A stretch of 64,000 bases of DNA from Sulfuricurvum sp. PC08-66 (GCA_000830255.1 JQIT01000002.1:369020-433019), one strand, 5' to 3'. Numbered from the stretch's first letter, positions 27,351 through 38,199 are shown. Numbers and translations are program-made. Notes: generated from the letters alone by a model not told the origin.

Positions 27351-28313
27351 TTGCTCCTACGATACCTGCTTGCGCTCTTTATCTGGGGAGCGCTTTTGGT
27401 GGCGCAAACTCTTCCCAACGCCGCGCAAATTTTCGTCCTGCATCGCTTCGATGATACTCGTCATCCCACCACCTCTATCTCGACGGTCAAACTACGCGAA
27501 GTTTTCACTTACCTACGCGAAAACGGTTATCACGTAGCCTCACTCCAAGAGCTACAAGAGCACCTCAAAAGCCAAAAACCGCTCCCTCCTAAATGGGTGC
27601 TTTTCAGCATCGATGACAGCTACAAGAGCTTCTACACGCATGGATTGCCGCTTTTCCGTGAGTTTGGGTATCCCTTTATCCTTGCCGTCTATATCGAAGG
27701 AAGCGACCAAAAATACCCCGATTTTATGACCATCGAAGAGCTCAAAGATACGATGCACTATGGTGAATTAGCACTGCACAGCTACACTCACCCCCATCTC
27801 ACCCGTCTGGATGATGCCCAAATCGATGCCGACACCCAAAAAGGGTTGGCATGGATGCAACACCATTTAGCAGTGACACCACGCAGTTACGCCTATCCCT
27901 ACGGGGAGTTTGATGCGCGCGTCCAAAAGCGTATTGCTGCCTTTGGATTCGAAATTATTTTCAACCAAAACAGCGGTGCCGTATCGCATGAGAGCAACCC
28001 TCTCGATATAGACCGTATCGCCTTGATGCAAGACACCCCCTTCAAAACCAAACTACGCCAACGCTTCTTGAAAGCGCAATGGAACCTCGTGGAGATTGAC
28101 CCCAAAAGCCAACAGTTGCAACGTATCGAAATCAGCGTAGACCCCACCATCAAAGAGGTCGAGTGCTATGTGAGTGGCGGAAAATGGGAGAGATTAAAGG
28201 TGAATGCGGGTAAAATTTCGCACACTTTTAACACCCCACTCTCCAAAGGTCGCAATCGAATTATTCTCAAAACATTCGACCACCAATGGAGCAGTAAACT
28301 TATCATCCTTTAG
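27351..28313 (+). CDS. Secreted polysaccharide deacetylase (NodB homology)
   Basis: From a TTG at 27351, one base after the secG stop, this is a 320-residue protein. It has a signal peptide ([19 protein letters not shown]) and a NodB domain. The metal and catalytic motifs are [10 protein letters not shown] (Asp-Asp pair, about residue 85) and HSYTHPH (about 142). [10 protein letters not shown] follows, as in carbohydrate esterase family 4. A C-terminal beta-rich segment of about 75 residues may bind glycan. An earlier ATG at 27288 lies inside secG and would put a charged stretch before the signal peptide, so TTG is preferred. Substrates are probably peptidoglycan or exopolysaccharide N-acetyl groups. 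Confidence 0.85.
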   Translation: MLLRYLLALFIWGALLVAQTLPNAAQIFVLHRFDDTRHPTTSISTVKLREVFTYLRENGYHVASLQELQEHLKSQKPLPPKWVLFSIDDSYKSFYTHGLPLFREFGYPFILAVYIEGSDQKYPDFMTIEELKDTMHYGELALHSYTHPHLTRLDDAQIDADTQKGLAWMQHHLAVTPRSYAYPYGEFDARVQKRIAAFGFEIIFNQNSGAVSHESNPLDIDRIALMQDTPFKTKLRQRFLKAQWNLVEIDPKSQQLQRIEISVDPTIKEVECYVSGGKWERLKVNAGKISHTFNTPLSKGRNRIILKTFDHQWSSKLIIL

Positions 28314-28324
28314 GAGCTAGGCGC

Positions 28325-28882
28325 ATGTTACAACCCATCTATGACGAAACCAAACTCAAAATGAACGAGAGCATCGACGCAATGCGACGCGACTTTCTCA
28401 CCCTGCGCACAGGACGCGTCACCACGAGTATCCTCGACAATGTCAAGGTCGATTACTATGGCACCATGACTCCTCTCTCTCAAGTAGCCTCTGTATTGGC
28501 TACCGATGCTACGACCATTACCGTTTCACCGTGGGAGAAAAACCTCCTAAGCGCCATCGAAAAAGCGATTCAAATTGCCAATATCGGTGTTAACCCCAAC
28601 AACGATGGCACCATCATCAAGCTCTTCTTCCCACCTATGACCGTCGAGCAACGCCACGAGAGCGTCAAACACTCCAAAGCGATGGGTGAAAAAGCCAAAG
28701 TTGCCGTACGCAACACCCGCAAAAACAGCAACGACAAAATCAAAAAACTTGAAAAAGATAAGCTCATCACCGCCGATGAGAGCAAAACGGCTCAAGACAT
28801 GGTTCAAAAAATTACCGATACCACCATCAACACTATCGATAGCGTCCTCAAAGAGAAAGAGGCCGAAATTCTCAAGGTATAA
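28325..28882 (+). CDS. frr: Ribosome recycling factor
   Basis: This factor splits post-termination ribosomes together with EF-G. The 185 residues are exact family length. The N-terminal [19 protein letters not shown] and the C-terminal helix [10 protein letters not shown] are diagnostic. It lies between the deacetylase (11 bases) and pyrE (2 bases). Confidence 0.97.
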   Translation: MLQPIYDETKLKMNESIDAMRRDFLTLRTGRVTTSILDNVKVDYYGTMTPLSQVASVLATDATTITVSPWEKNLLSAIEKAIQIANIGVNPNNDGTIIKLFFPPMTVEQRHESVKHSKAMGEKAKVAVRNTRKNSNDKIKKLEKDKLITADESKTAQDMVQKITDTTINTIDSVLKEKEAEILKV

Positions 28883-28884
28883 CC

Positions 28885-29496
28885 ATGGACATCAAAGCCA
28901 TTTATATGCATGCGCATGCACTACTAGAGGGGCACTTCAAACTCTCTAGTGGCAATCACTCTCAATACTATTTGCAATCGGCGAAGGTTCTTGAAGACCC
29001 CAAAACTGCCAAACTTTTAGCGGACGCACTGGCCAAAGTCATCCAAGAGAGCGCTCTTGAAATCGATACCATCTGTGCGCCTGCTTTAGGCGGGATGATT
29101 GCAGGCTTTGCCTTGGCTACGGCGATGGACAAACGCTCTATCTTCGCCGAGCGCGTCGATGGGGCTATGACCATTCGCAGAGGCTTTGCTATACGTCCTA
29201 ATGAGCGCGTCCTTATTTGCGAAGATATTATCACCACAGGTGGCTCCGCACTCGAAGCCGCTGCCGCTGTAGAGGCGATGGGTGGCACAGTCGTAGGCTT
29301 TGCGGCATTGGCAAATCGTGGCTTTTGCGCACGTCAAAACAGCACGTTAGCGCGCAAAGAGAGTTGCAAACTCCCTAATGATTTGCCCCTTTTCGCGCTT
29401 GAAGATTTCACCTTTGAAATCTATGCACCTGAAGCGTGTCCTTTGTGTGCCCAAGGCAAAGGCGAAGCTATCAAACCTGGAAGCCGCGGCAACTAA
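28885..29496 (+). CDS. pyrE: Orotate phosphoribosyltransferase
   Basis: This enzyme joins orotate to PRPP to give OMP in pyrimidine synthesis. The 203 residues fit. The PRPP-binding loop is [16 protein letters not shown] (about 110-125), and [14 protein letters not shown] near the start matches the OPRT N-terminus. It belongs to the same group of genes as pyrG, one gene downstream. Confidence 0.95.
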   Translation: MDIKAIYMHAHALLEGHFKLSSGNHSQYYLQSAKVLEDPKTAKLLADALAKVIQESALEIDTICAPALGGMIAGFALATAMDKRSIFAERVDGAMTIRRGFAIRPNERVLICEDIITTGGSALEAAAAVEAMGGTVVGFAALANRGFCARQNSTLARKESCKLPNDLPLFALEDFTFEIYAPEACPLCAQGKGEAIKPGSRGN

Positions 29497-29501
29497 CCCT
29501 C

Positions 29502-29840
29502 GTGATACGCAACCAAAAATTTCATCTGTGGATTCATGCCAACGCACAGCTTTTGGAGAGCTTGCGTCAAGAGCACGAAGCTGTGACGGGAAACAGTATC
29601 GATTTTGATACCTATGTAGAGTTTTTTTACCACCAAAGCAAACGTCTCGATACCGCACTGCCCACGCGAACAGAGCTTAAATACATGCTCTGGCAAGCCC
29701 AAAACCGCACCCTCCTCAACCAAGCTAGCACCACTATGATAGTGCCACCGCTCGATGCCCAAAAGGTGCAACTTTTCACCTACGAGATGTACCAAAAAAC
29801 GCAACAAGGCACCCTTCCTCTGAGCGATTTTATCGCCTAA
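29502..29840 (+). CDS. Hypothetical protein between pyrE and pyrG
   Basis: A GTG at 29502, five bases after the pyrE stop, opens a 112-residue soluble protein. It is mostly helical, with conserved-looking aromatic and charged stretches (FHLWIHANAQLLESL, TYVEFFYHQSK). No family is recognised. An upstream ATG at 29436 lies inside pyrE and would give an unnatural arginine-rich N-terminus. Close spacing suggests it is co-expressed with frr-pyrE. Confidence 0.72.
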   Translation: MIRNQKFHLWIHANAQLLESLRQEHEAVTGNSIDFDTYVEFFYHQSKRLDTALPTRTELKYMLWQAQNRTLLNQASTTMIVPPLDAQKVQLFTYEMYQKTQQGTLPLSDFIA

Positions 29841-29867
29841 AATACCTTATTCTAAGTATCCCTGCCC

Positions 29868-29873
29868 TATAAT
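29868..29873 (+). promoter_or_regulatory. -10 box of pyrG
   Basis: TATAAT in GCCCTATAATTGCG lies 25 bases before the pyrG ATG, in the 58-base gap after the hypothetical gene. No -35 hexamer is clear. Confidence 0.5.
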
Positions 29874-29898
29874 TGCGCTTTATTCATAGGGGCGAAAA

Positions 29899-31524
29899 AT
29901 GACCAAATATATTTTTGTAACGGGTGGAGTACTTAGCTCCCTAGGCAAGGGAATTACTGCAGCAAGTATTGCAACACTGCTCAAACACGCTGGCAAAAAA
30001 GTGGGCATGCTCAAAATCGACCCCTATATCAACGTCGACCCAGGCACCATGAGTCCCTTGGAACACGGTGAGGTTTTCGTCACCGACGATGGCGCGGAAA
30101 CCGACCTCGATTTGGGGAACTACGAGCGCTTTTTGGACACCTCTTTTACCAAAGGCAACAACTTCACCACAGGTCAAATCTACCAAGCGGTCATCGATAG
30201 AGAACGTGCAGGTGGGTATCTAGGCAAAACTATCCAAGTCATTCCCCACATCGTCGATGAGATCGAGGACCGTATCAAGGCGGCTGGCGTAGGGTATGAC
30301 ATCTTGGTCGTAGAACTTGGCGGTACCGTAGGCGATATCGAGGGATTGCCCTTCTTGGAGGCGATTCGCCAAATGAAGCATGACCTAGAGACCAACCAAA
30401 CCTACTTCATTCACGTCACCCTCATCCCCTACATCAAAGCGGCAGGGGAGCTCAAAACCAAGCCAACCCAACACTCTGTACAAGAGCTTCGTCGTATTGG
30501 TATCACGCCCCATCTCATCGTCGCACGTAGCGAACAGCCCCTGCCCAAATCGCTCAAACGCAAATTGGCAATTAGCTGTGACGTCAAAACCGACAGTGTC
30601 ATCGAAGCCCTCGATGCCCCTAGCATCTACCAAGTGCCGCTCAATTTCCTCAAACAAGATATTTTGATACCTATCTCTACCCATCTTGGGCTTGGAGAGT
30701 TGTTGCCAAACATGGAAGAGTGGGACAGCTTGGTCAAAAAAATCATCGCCCCCAAAGAGGAGTGCACTATCGCTTTTGTGGGTAAATACCTCGAACTCAA
30801 AGAGTCCTACAAATCGCTCATCGAGGCGCTCATCCACGCAGGCGCACACCACGATACGCACGTGCGCATCACATGGGTCGATAGCGAAAAACTTGAAGAG
30901 TCCAACATGGATATTTTTCACGATGTCGATGGCGTTTTGGTCGCAGGTGGCTTTGGCAATCGCGGTATCGAGGGCAAAATCAAAGCGATTCAATTCGCGC
31001 GCGAAAACAATCTGCCGTTCTTGGGTATCTGTCTAGGGATGCAACTAAGCATCGTCGAGTACGCACGTAATGTATTGGGACTTACAGGCGCTAACTCTGT
31101 AGAGTTTGACCCTGCTACGCCACACCCGATGATCTATCTCATTGATACCTTCATCGACCAAGCAGGCGGGGAGCAAATACGCACTACCTCTAGCCCTATG
31201 GGTGGCACACTACGCTTAGGCGCCTATCCGTGCGACACCAAAGCAGGCTCACATCTACGCAACGCCTACAACGGTGCCAAAACCATCAGCGAACGCCACC
31301 GCCACCGCTACGAAGCCAATCCAGCTTATCGCGCGCAGTTGGAAAAAGCGGGACTCATCGTCACGGGTGAGTCGCAAGGGCTGGTCGATGCGGTGGAGAT
31401 ACCTACGCATCCATGGTTTTTGGGCGTACAGTTTCACCCTGAATTTACCTCACGCTTGCAAACGCCCAATCCTACTATCTTAGCTTTTGTCAAAGCGACC
31501 CACGCCCACAGTAAAAATGTCTAA
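29899..31524 (+). CDS. pyrG: CTP synthase
   Basis: This enzyme makes CTP from UTP with glutamine or ammonia. It is 541 residues. The N-terminal synthetase domain begins with [14 protein letters not shown] and carries [13 protein letters not shown]. The C-terminal class I glutaminase has the nucleophile cysteine in FLGICLGMQ (about 377) and the His-Glu pair in QFHPEFTS (about 515). It overlaps recJ by eight bases. Confidence 0.97.
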   Translation: MTKYIFVTGGVLSSLGKGITAASIATLLKHAGKKVGMLKIDPYINVDPGTMSPLEHGEVFVTDDGAETDLDLGNYERFLDTSFTKGNNFTTGQIYQAVIDRERAGGYLGKTIQVIPHIVDEIEDRIKAAGVGYDILVVELGGTVGDIEGLPFLEAIRQMKHDLETNQTYFIHVTLIPYIKAAGELKTKPTQHSVQELRRIGITPHLIVARSEQPLPKSLKRKLAISCDVKTDSVIEALDAPSIYQVPLNFLKQDILIPISTHLGLGELLPNMEEWDSLVKKIIAPKEECTIAFVGKYLELKESYKSLIEALIHAGAHHDTHVRITWVDSEKLEESNMDIFHDVDGVLVAGGFGNRGIEGKIKAIQFARENNLPFLGICLGMQLSIVEYARNVLGLTGANSVEFDPATPHPMIYLIDTFIDQAGGEQIRTTSSPMGGTLRLGAYPCDTKAGSHLRNAYNGAKTISERHRHRYEANPAYRAQLEKAGLIVTGESQGLVDAVEIPTHPWFLGVQFHPEFTSRLQTPNPTILAFVKATHAHSKNV

Positions 31525-33088
31525 TCAACTCCTCACTTTCGATGCTATTGCATCGATTTTGCAGGCGCGATTGGCGCATGAGCGCACCTCTATCACACAA
31601 ATCCCAGCCCCTGAGCTTCTCTATAATCTCCCCAAAGCTGTCACACGTATCACCCAAGCCATCGCCCACCAAGAACCCATCACCATCGTAGGCGATTACG
31701 ATGTCGATGGTGTCGTCTCTACAGCTATCATGCTCGATTTTTTTGGGCGCATTGGCTATGACGTCAAAGCCATTATTCCCAATCGCTTTCGTGATGGCTA
31801 TGGTGTCTCCGCCGCCATTATCGACCAAATTGAAAGCGGTGTAGTCATTACCGTCGATAACGGTATCAATGCCATTGAAGCGGCGCAAAAATGCCGCGAA
31901 AAGGGTATCGACCTTATCATCACTGACCACCACACCCCTAGCGAAATTTTGCCCGATGCCTACGCCATCATCGACCCCAAACTCTCGCAATGCACCTACC
32001 CTTTCAAGGAGATTTGCGGTGCACAAGTGGCGTGGCTATTGCTGAGTGCACTCAAAAAAAGCTTAGGTTTATCGATGGATATGCGCACCTATTTTGACCT
32101 CTTGAGCGTGGCAATCATCGCCGATGTAATGCCCTTGGTTGATATCAACCGCGCTATCGTCCAAAAGGGACTCGCCTATATGTCACACTCTTCGCGCCCC
32201 GCTTTTGCCCTTATACGTGCACACTTAAACAAGGAAAATATTGGCAGTGAAGATATTGCCTTTCAATTAGCCCCACGCATCAATGCCGCAGGACGTATCG
32301 AGGATGCTAGCATCGCGCTTGGCTTTTTGAGTGCCAAGAGTCTCGATGAAGCGCGCTATTACTTCGACCATCTCGATAGCCTCAACACCTACCGCAAAGA
32401 TATCGAAGCCCAAAGCACCAAACTCGCCCTAGCCCATGCCAACGGCGAAGATAGTATCATCGTCGTGGCACTGCCAGAGCTTCATGAGGGTGTAGTGGGC
32501 ATTATTGCTTCGCGGTTGGTTTCGCACTTTCAAAAACCTGCCATCGTACTCTCTATCGATGGCGACAGTGCCAAAGGAAGCGCTCGAAGTATCGGCGAGG
32601 TCAATTTACATGCCCTTTTGGAGGCAAGTAGCGCCTATTTGCGACGTTTTGGTGGACATAAAATGGCGGCAGGTTTGACACTCGATGTAGCGCAATTGGA
32701 AGCCTTCAAGGCGCATATCAATAGCGTGGCACGCCAACTAGACCCAACACTTTTTATCCCCAAAGAGGATGTACTTGGGATTTTGCCGCCTGACGAAATT
32801 ACCTTTGAATTAGTGGAGATGATGGCGCAGTATGAGCCCTTTGGAGAGGCAAATCCTCGTCCCAAATTTATGCTCCAAGCGCATGAAGTATTAGAGGTAC
32901 AACGCTTTGGGGCGAACCATCTGCGTTTTTGGGTCGCGTCACCGCACTATTCGCGGTTAAGCGTGGTGGGCTTTTCACGCACCGAGACGATACAAGCCCA
33001 AGAGCGTATCAATTTTTCATTCACTCTCAACAAAAACAGCTTTCGCGACCAAACCACCCTACAGCTGATGCTAGACAGGGTGTGGTAA
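31517..33088 (+). CDS. recJ: Single-stranded-DNA-specific exonuclease RecJ
   Basis: RecJ is a 5'-3' exonuclease in recombination and mismatch repair. The 523-residue protein shows the DHH-family motifs [12 protein letters not shown] (about 56) and ITDHHTP (about 135), plus the DHHA1 stretch with [11 protein letters not shown] (about 380). The ATG at 31517 lies inside the end of pyrG and is preferred to 31487. Length is slightly shorter than Escherichia RecJ, as expected here. It ends five bases before the convergent DUF945 gene. Confidence 0.95.
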   Translation: MSNQLLTFDAIASILQARLAHERTSITQIPAPELLYNLPKAVTRITQAIAHQEPITIVGDYDVDGVVSTAIMLDFFGRIGYDVKAIIPNRFRDGYGVSAAIIDQIESGVVITVDNGINAIEAAQKCREKGIDLIITDHHTPSEILPDAYAIIDPKLSQCTYPFKEICGAQVAWLLLSALKKSLGLSMDMRTYFDLLSVAIIADVMPLVDINRAIVQKGLAYMSHSSRPAFALIRAHLNKENIGSEDIAFQLAPRINAAGRIEDASIALGFLSAKSLDEARYYFDHLDSLNTYRKDIEAQSTKLALAHANGEDSIIVVALPELHEGVVGIIASRLVSHFQKPAIVLSIDGDSAKGSARSIGEVNLHALLEASSAYLRRFGGHKMAAGLTLDVAQLEAFKAHINSVARQLDPTLFIPKEDVLGILPPDEITFELVEMMAQYEPFGEANPRPKFMLQAHEVLEVQRFGANHLRFWVASPHYSRLSVVGFSRTETIQAQERINFSFTLNKNSFRDQTTLQLMLDRVW

Positions 33089-33093
33089 GCCTA

Positions 33094-34554
33094 CTATTCG
33101 AAAGGTTTGCCGTTGATAAGGGCTTTGCCTTGCGCAAAACTATAGGCAAAGAGGACATTGTCGCCCTTGACCTCTTTGTAGTTATCTGCGGTGGCAAACA
33201 TGGCAGGCTGTAGTGTACGCAACGCCTCATACCCTTTTTGCCCCATGCTAAAAGTACCGCTCACACTGATACTTTCAAGCAATGCCATGTAATTGTCAAT
33301 CACCACTGTATTGGGTGCCAACACTACCTTAAGGTCAAAATGGAGTCTATCGAGCGTGATATTTTGGTCTTCATAGGCGACATTGAGAGAATCGACATCT
33401 AGTTTGTCAATACGCATCTCAAAACCAGCTTGGCTAATACGCTCTACGGCATTGGCAATTTGACGCATCTGTTGTGTGCCCATTTCATCAGAGAGATTGC
33501 TCATAAACTCCAACACCTCTTTGGTCCCTTGCGCATCGAGCCTATCGATACTCATATCAAAAACCAAATTATCCAAAGAGGTATCCACTACAGCTGGACC
33601 CTCGATGGCTTTGATTTTAAAATTTTCGATAACTGTTTTGCTTTTGAGTGCTACGGTTTTGTCATCGCTCTTGATTTGACTTACGATGCTCATATTTTTG
33701 AGGTCAAACCCTTTTTGCTCTGGTTCACCATAGTAGTTTTTCTCTTGAAACTCCATGCTCATGTGCGCAATCGATGTATCGCTTTTGGTATTGAGCGTAT
33801 CTTTTTGGTCTACTTTGCTTTTGATGTCGTGGGTCTCAAAAAAGAGTTTGCCCTCATCCCCCATGTCGAGCTTCATTTGGAGCTTTTTCCACTCCATGAC
33901 CATCTCGTAGCTGCTGTTCAAGTCACCCTTGACGATACCAAAAAGTCCTTGGCTTACCACGTCGAGCTTGTTGCTCTCTTGGAAAACAAAGCTCTCTTGA
34001 ATATCTCCTAGTGCCATGCCAGCGACATTGCCGTTCTCATCAAATCGCAAGGTATAGGAGAGTTTGCCTTGGGTAATAAAGGCGTCAAGTTGCGCTACCT
34101 CTTTGGGCATTTGTGCGCTTGCCTCTTTAAGCTGTGCTTGCGCCTCTTGGGGTAGAGCCACCAAGCGTACTTGCGCTTTTGCGCCTTGGTCATCTTCGAT
34201 CACTTCTACCTCTGCGGCAAGACCCTCTAGAGAGATTCCCTCACCTGCATCGATGCTCTTTTTCCACTCACTGATAAAAGGCGCATAGGTAGCAGGTGCA
34301 ATGTGTTCGACCTTTTCAACCAAAAAGCGTTCTACCTCTTGCGTATTAGCGACGCTTACACGGTAAATTTCACCCTCTTTGACCACGCTAAAGCCGCGCG
34401 CTTCATAGGTGGCAAGTTCACTTGCTACATACCCTTGCACTTGATCTTTGGAGAGCTTGGGCAGACCATCTGCTGTGCGTGAACCTAGATAGCTGTACGC
34501 TACCAACCCTGCAATGAGTGCGGCACCTATAGCTGCCAACAGTTTCATGTTCAT
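33094..34554 (-). CDS. DUF945 (YdgA-like) family protein
   Basis: This 486-residue protein has one N-terminal membrane anchor or signal (LLAAIGAALIAGLVAYSYLG) and a large beta-rich exported part. Its repeated LDxLxFDM-type strands resemble YdgA/DUF945 proteins. The start has an AAAGGT site eight bases upstream. The function of the family is not established; it is usually placed at the inner membrane or periplasm. It follows a 65-residue gene by 16 bases. Confidence 0.72.
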   Translation of the reverse strand: MNMKLLAAIGAALIAGLVAYSYLGSRTADGLPKLSKDQVQGYVASELATYEARGFSVVKEGEIYRVSVANTQEVERFLVEKVEHIAPATYAPFISEWKKSIDAGEGISLEGLAAEVEVIEDDQGAKAQVRLVALPQEAQAQLKEASAQMPKEVAQLDAFITQGKLSYTLRFDENGNVAGMALGDIQESFVFQESNKLDVVSQGLFGIVKGDLNSSYEMVMEWKKLQMKLDMGDEGKLFFETHDIKSKVDQKDTLNTKSDTSIAHMSMEFQEKNYYGEPEQKGFDLKNMSIVSQIKSDDKTVALKSKTVIENFKIKAIEGPAVVDTSLDNLVFDMSIDRLDAQGTKEVLEFMSNLSDEMGTQQMRQIANAVERISQAGFEMRIDKLDVDSLNVAYEDQNITLDRLHFDLKVVLAPNTVVIDNYMALLESISVSGTFSMGQKGYEALRTLQPAMFATADNYKEVKGDNVLFAYSFAQGKALINGKPFE

Positions 34555-34570
34555 ATTTTTTACCTTTGTG

Positions 34571-34768
34571 TTAATTACGTGTGTTTATCCACTCAAAATT
34601 CTCTAGCATATCCATGCTATCGAAATCGAGCACTTCCTCGTGACCCAATTGGCGCAATCGATACCCCTCTTCTACTTGGGTTACCATAAAATACTCATCA
34701 CTACCCCTGCTGTTGACACGTTTGAGATAGTCTCCAAGGCGTAAATTATTCAATTCGTCACTGGACAT
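34571..34768 (-). CDS. Small conserved-looking hypothetical protein
   Basis: This 65-residue acidic soluble protein has an AAAGGG ribosome site and a minus-strand TATAAT at 34798-34803 upstream. It carries a compact beta-like pattern (LGDYLKRVNSRGSDEYFMV), but no family is recognised. It is probably co-transcribed with the DUF945 gene. Confidence 0.7.
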   Translation of the reverse strand: MSSDELNNLRLGDYLKRVNSRGSDEYFMVTQVEEGYRLRQLGHEEVLDFDSMDMLENFEWINTRN

Positions 34769-34797
34769 CGATACCCTTTATGCAATCTAAAGTCGCC

Positions 34798-34803
34798 ATT
34801 ATA
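34798..34803 (-). promoter_or_regulatory. -10 box of the 34571-34768 gene
   Basis: The minus strand reads AGGCTATAATGGC, 30 bases before the ATG at 34768. This is the same GGCTATAAT form seen before ilvD. Confidence 0.48.
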
Positions 34804-34836
34804 GCCTTTTTTCATTACGCTTGCGTGACACGGTAA

Positions 34837-37800
34837 TTATTCTTGCATCATAGGAATACACACTTCAAAACAGACCCCCTGCGCCGTATTTGCCGCGCTG
34901 ATGGTGCCATGTAAGTGCTTTTCTATAATGGTTTTACTCATATAAAGCCCCAATCCTGTTCCGTTCTTCTCATTTTTGGTCGTAAAATAGGGCTCAAAAA
35001 TATGCGGCAACACCTCTGCGGCAATCGCAGGACCGTTGTCACAAATACGCGTTATGATGCGCTCCTCACGGGCAAAAATCGTCACCTCGATTTTGGCATC
35101 CTGCACCGCAGCATCTTGCAATGCCTCTTTAGCGTTTTTGAGAATATTAATAAAGACGTGCAACAGCTCTCTGGAGTAGGTAAAAATAGGGGGCGCTTTT
35201 TTGACATCCAGTACCAAGGCGATATTGGAGTTCTCCAAACTTTTGCCAATAATATTGACCGCCTCATTGAGCACTGAATCGACGCCTACATTTTCGCGCT
35301 CTTTATCGGGACGGAAGAAGTTACGGAAATCGTCGATGGTTTTGGAGAGATATTCGGTCTGATTGAGGATGCCTTGGGCGTGCGCCTCAAAGCGCTCTGG
35401 CACAATATCCTCTAGCGCGATATCGACCAACATATTGTTGGCACCCATAGCAATGACGGAGATAGGTTGTCGCCACTGGTGCGCAATCATTCCTATCATC
35501 TCACCCATCGCCGCGTGACGCGATTGGGCTATCATCACCTCCTCTTTCTCGTCAAGTTCCTTTTGGAGTTTGACCTGTTGCGTAATGTCTTGGATGGTAC
35601 CGTAGGTGCGTTCATACTCTCCATACGCGTTGTAGCTGTGGTCTCCTCGCTCTTCGACATAACGTATCTCGCCGTTGTCAACACGCACGATACGGTGCAC
35701 TACATGGTAGGGTGCATGTGCCGCAATCGAGCTATCAAAAGTCTCTTTGACAAGTGTCACATCCTCAGGGTGCACACACATATAAAAATGCTCTAGCGTG
35801 GGGGCGTAGTGATCCTTGTCTAGACCCAAAATAGCATAGACCTCATCGCTGTAGGAGAGTAGCTCTTGTTGGGCATAACTCTCCCAATACCCCAACTGCG
35901 CGATATGTTGCGCCAATCGTAGTTGCGCTTCAGAGCGTTTGAGCTCGTGTTGCGCTTGGTATTGGTGCGTAATATCGATGTAGAACATCCCCACGAAAGT
36001 TTTCCCATCTGCTTGGGGAATCGCAAAAGCCAAAACCCGAAAAATATACTCTTTGCCATCGACGTTATACGTGACAACCTCCTCTGCTTTGCCGTGCTTG
36101 AGGGCTTGATGGCTGATGGTATCGACGATACGGCTCGCCTCTTTGCCTAGATTCTCCTGCGATTTACTCCCCACAAGCGGTTTGCGCAAAAACCCTTTGG
36201 CGCGAGGATTGGCATAGATGATATGAAACTCCTCATCTTTAATAGCCACATAGTAGGGCAAATGCAACATAAAAAGGTCAAAAAGCTGTTGCGATTGCAA
36301 AAGCTGTAGTTCGAGGTTTTTGTGCTCTGAAATATCGGTGTGATACCCCACCATGCGTATGGGGTGACCCTCTTCATCAAAAATAGTTTGACCCCTGTCC
36401 ATAATCCAGACCCAATGCCCATCCTTGTGGCGCAAGCGAAACTGTGCACGGTAGGGGACATTGGGTTTTGCCATGCTCGCCTCGATAGCCGCCATCGCTT
36501 TGGGCAAATCATCAGGGTGGACACGCTTCTCCCACTCCTCAAAGGCATTGGGCAGTTCGCTATCGTCATACCCAATCATACGCTTCCATTGGGGAGCAAA
36601 ATAGATAGTGTTGCGACGCACATCCCAATCCCACAATCCATCGTTGACCCCATTGGCGGCAAACTCATAGCGCTCTTTTATCTGCTCTAGCTCTGTCACA
36701 TCGGTAAAAATGATGAGCACGCGCTCTTGGTTTTCATGCAAAAAGGTTTTAGCTTTGACCGAGAATCGGTACTCATTGTTGCCACGGTTCATACGGACAT
36801 AGTGCGCATCGTTGGGGTGTGCCAAGATATACTCCACCCATGTAAGTCTGCCCATCTTGGCATTGAGACAATTATGGCACGCCACAAAACGGTCGCAAAT
36901 GCACGTATGCGCCAAGAGCAAATCCTCCAGATGTTCATACCCAAAAAACTCCAGCGTAGCACGATTGGCACTGCGTATCTGCCCTGATTCATGGGTGAGA
37001 ATCATATTGGGGATCACCTCTTGTATCGACTCCAAATAGCGTTGGGTATTTTTCAAATCGCGTTCGCTGATACTCAACTGCTCCAACTGTATACTGCTTT
37101 GCTCTACGACGGCATCGTGGTAGGCGTCGATACGACGATTGAGTAGCCACAGCATCACCCCAAAGAGCGCCAACCCACTTAAGCCCACTAGGGTGTAGTG
37201 CGTCTCATCGAGTCCTATGGCTTGCGACACATCGTGAAAGAAGAGGAGTTTTACATTGGTCTGCCCTAGCGTAGTGCCCAACGAGTAGAGGTAGAGATGG
37301 TGCAGGTGTTGCAGATGTTGCACTACTTTGAGCGAGTGGAGATGCTGATGTTTACCCAGCTCCTCCAAAAGCACACCATCGATACCTTCCATCGCCCAAT
37401 AGAGCCCAAACCCATCTATCACCATGCTGCTTTTGAAGTCAATCTTCTCTAGCTCTGATTGCTCGATAAAAATCGCTCCTCGATAGCCGTTGGTGCGATA
37501 GACCATTTCGAGCAAAAATTTGGGGTCAAATCCCAACTCGATAGCACCCACATAGCGTGAATCTTCATCGAAAAGTGGTGTGATAATGCGGTACATCGCA
37601 CCGTGTACGCCCACCTCTAAACCGCTTTGGATTTGGTGGTGTGCATGCACTGCGGCAATCATCGGGCGCATTTCGCGCAAATCATCCCCAAAACGCTCAG
37701 GGTCGTGCATGCGTAAAAGCGAATCGCCGTTGGGCAAATGCAATTGCATTACCTTGAGATTCGGCTCCTCTTTGGTCATGATGTGCCACACAGGTTTGAG

Positions 37801-38082
37801 CTCTTCATAGAGCTTCTCTCGATTGGCTTGCTTGATATAGCCAGCCAAAGAACCCATCTGCGCCAAAATTCTCACATTCACCTCAAAATCGTGCAAATGG
37901 TGCTCCAAGCCATGCCCGATAGTGTATTCGAGGTGCTCTACATAATCACGCTCTTGGGCATCGATACGGACAATTTGTACGGTATAGGTAATGAAGCTTG
38001 CGATTGCCACAAGCAATCCTATCGAGAGTGCAATGACCAGAAGTATTTTGGTTTTGAGTGTTTTGCTAGCGAGTTTATACAT
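34837..38082 (-). CDS. Multi-PAS sensor histidine kinase
   Basis: This 1081-residue membrane kinase has an N-terminal helix (KILLVIALSIGLLVAIASF), a periplasmic Cache-like sensor with YVGAIELGFDPKFLLEM (to about residue 275) and a second helix near 300. Four PAS domains follow, roughly at 350-460, 465-580, 590-710 and 715-835. The first has a four-cysteine cluster, CICDRFVACHNC. The kinase core shows the H-box MIAHQWRQP (about 860), the N-box NILKNAKEAL, the G1 box DNGPAI with Ala in place of the usual Gly, and GTGLGLYMSK. No receiver domain and no adjacent response regulator gene is present, so its partner is elsewhere. The ligand cannot be read from sequence. Confidence 0.92.
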   Translation of the reverse strand: MYKLASKTLKTKILLVIALSIGLLVAIASFITYTVQIVRIDAQERDYVEHLEYTIGHGLEHHLHDFEVNVRILAQMGSLAGYIKQANREKLYEELKPVWHIMTKEEPNLKVMQLHLPNGDSLLRMHDPERFGDDLREMRPMIAAVHAHHQIQSGLEVGVHGAMYRIITPLFDEDSRYVGAIELGFDPKFLLEMVYRTNGYRGAIFIEQSELEKIDFKSSMVIDGFGLYWAMEGIDGVLLEELGKHQHLHSLKVVQHLQHLHHLYLYSLGTTLGQTNVKLLFFHDVSQAIGLDETHYTLVGLSGLALFGVMLWLLNRRIDAYHDAVVEQSSIQLEQLSISERDLKNTQRYLESIQEVIPNMILTHESGQIRSANRATLEFFGYEHLEDLLLAHTCICDRFVACHNCLNAKMGRLTWVEYILAHPNDAHYVRMNRGNNEYRFSVKAKTFLHENQERVLIIFTDVTELEQIKERYEFAANGVNDGLWDWDVRRNTIYFAPQWKRMIGYDDSELPNAFEEWEKRVHPDDLPKAMAAIEASMAKPNVPYRAQFRLRHKDGHWVWIMDRGQTIFDEEGHPIRMVGYHTDISEHKNLELQLLQSQQLFDLFMLHLPYYVAIKDEEFHIIYANPRAKGFLRKPLVGSKSQENLGKEASRIVDTISHQALKHGKAEEVVTYNVDGKEYIFRVLAFAIPQADGKTFVGMFYIDITHQYQAQHELKRSEAQLRLAQHIAQLGYWESYAQQELLSYSDEVYAILGLDKDHYAPTLEHFYMCVHPEDVTLVKETFDSSIAAHAPYHVVHRIVRVDNGEIRYVEERGDHSYNAYGEYERTYGTIQDITQQVKLQKELDEKEEVMIAQSRHAAMGEMIGMIAHQWRQPISVIAMGANNMLVDIALEDIVPERFEAHAQGILNQTEYLSKTIDDFRNFFRPDKERENVGVDSVLNEAVNIIGKSLENSNIALVLDVKKAPPIFTYSRELLHVFINILKNAKEALQDAAVQDAKIEVTIFAREERIITRICDNGPAIAAEVLPHIFEPYFTTKNEKNGTGLGLYMSKTIIEKHLHGTISAANTAQGVCFEVCIPMMQE

Positions 38083-38187
38083 GGTGTGTTACGCCCATAA
38101 GGTCTAATTGTCTGTAGGGTAACGTAGAAATCCTTAGCCACACCAAATGACACTCCCGCGCTACGAATGAACACCACTTTAGATTAC

Positions 38188-38199
38188 AATGGCGCCATT
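38188..38199. promoter_or_regulatory. Perfect 12-base palindrome before the TonB receptor gene
   Basis: AATGGCGCCATT is a perfect inverted repeat directly after a TACAAT box (38185-38190) and 21 bases before the receptor ATG. The position fits an operator, but no regulator is known to bind it. Confidence 0.35.

Noticed and set aside
30385-30993. 202-codon minus-strand frame inside pyrG
   Set aside because: Antisense to conserved CTP synthase sequence.
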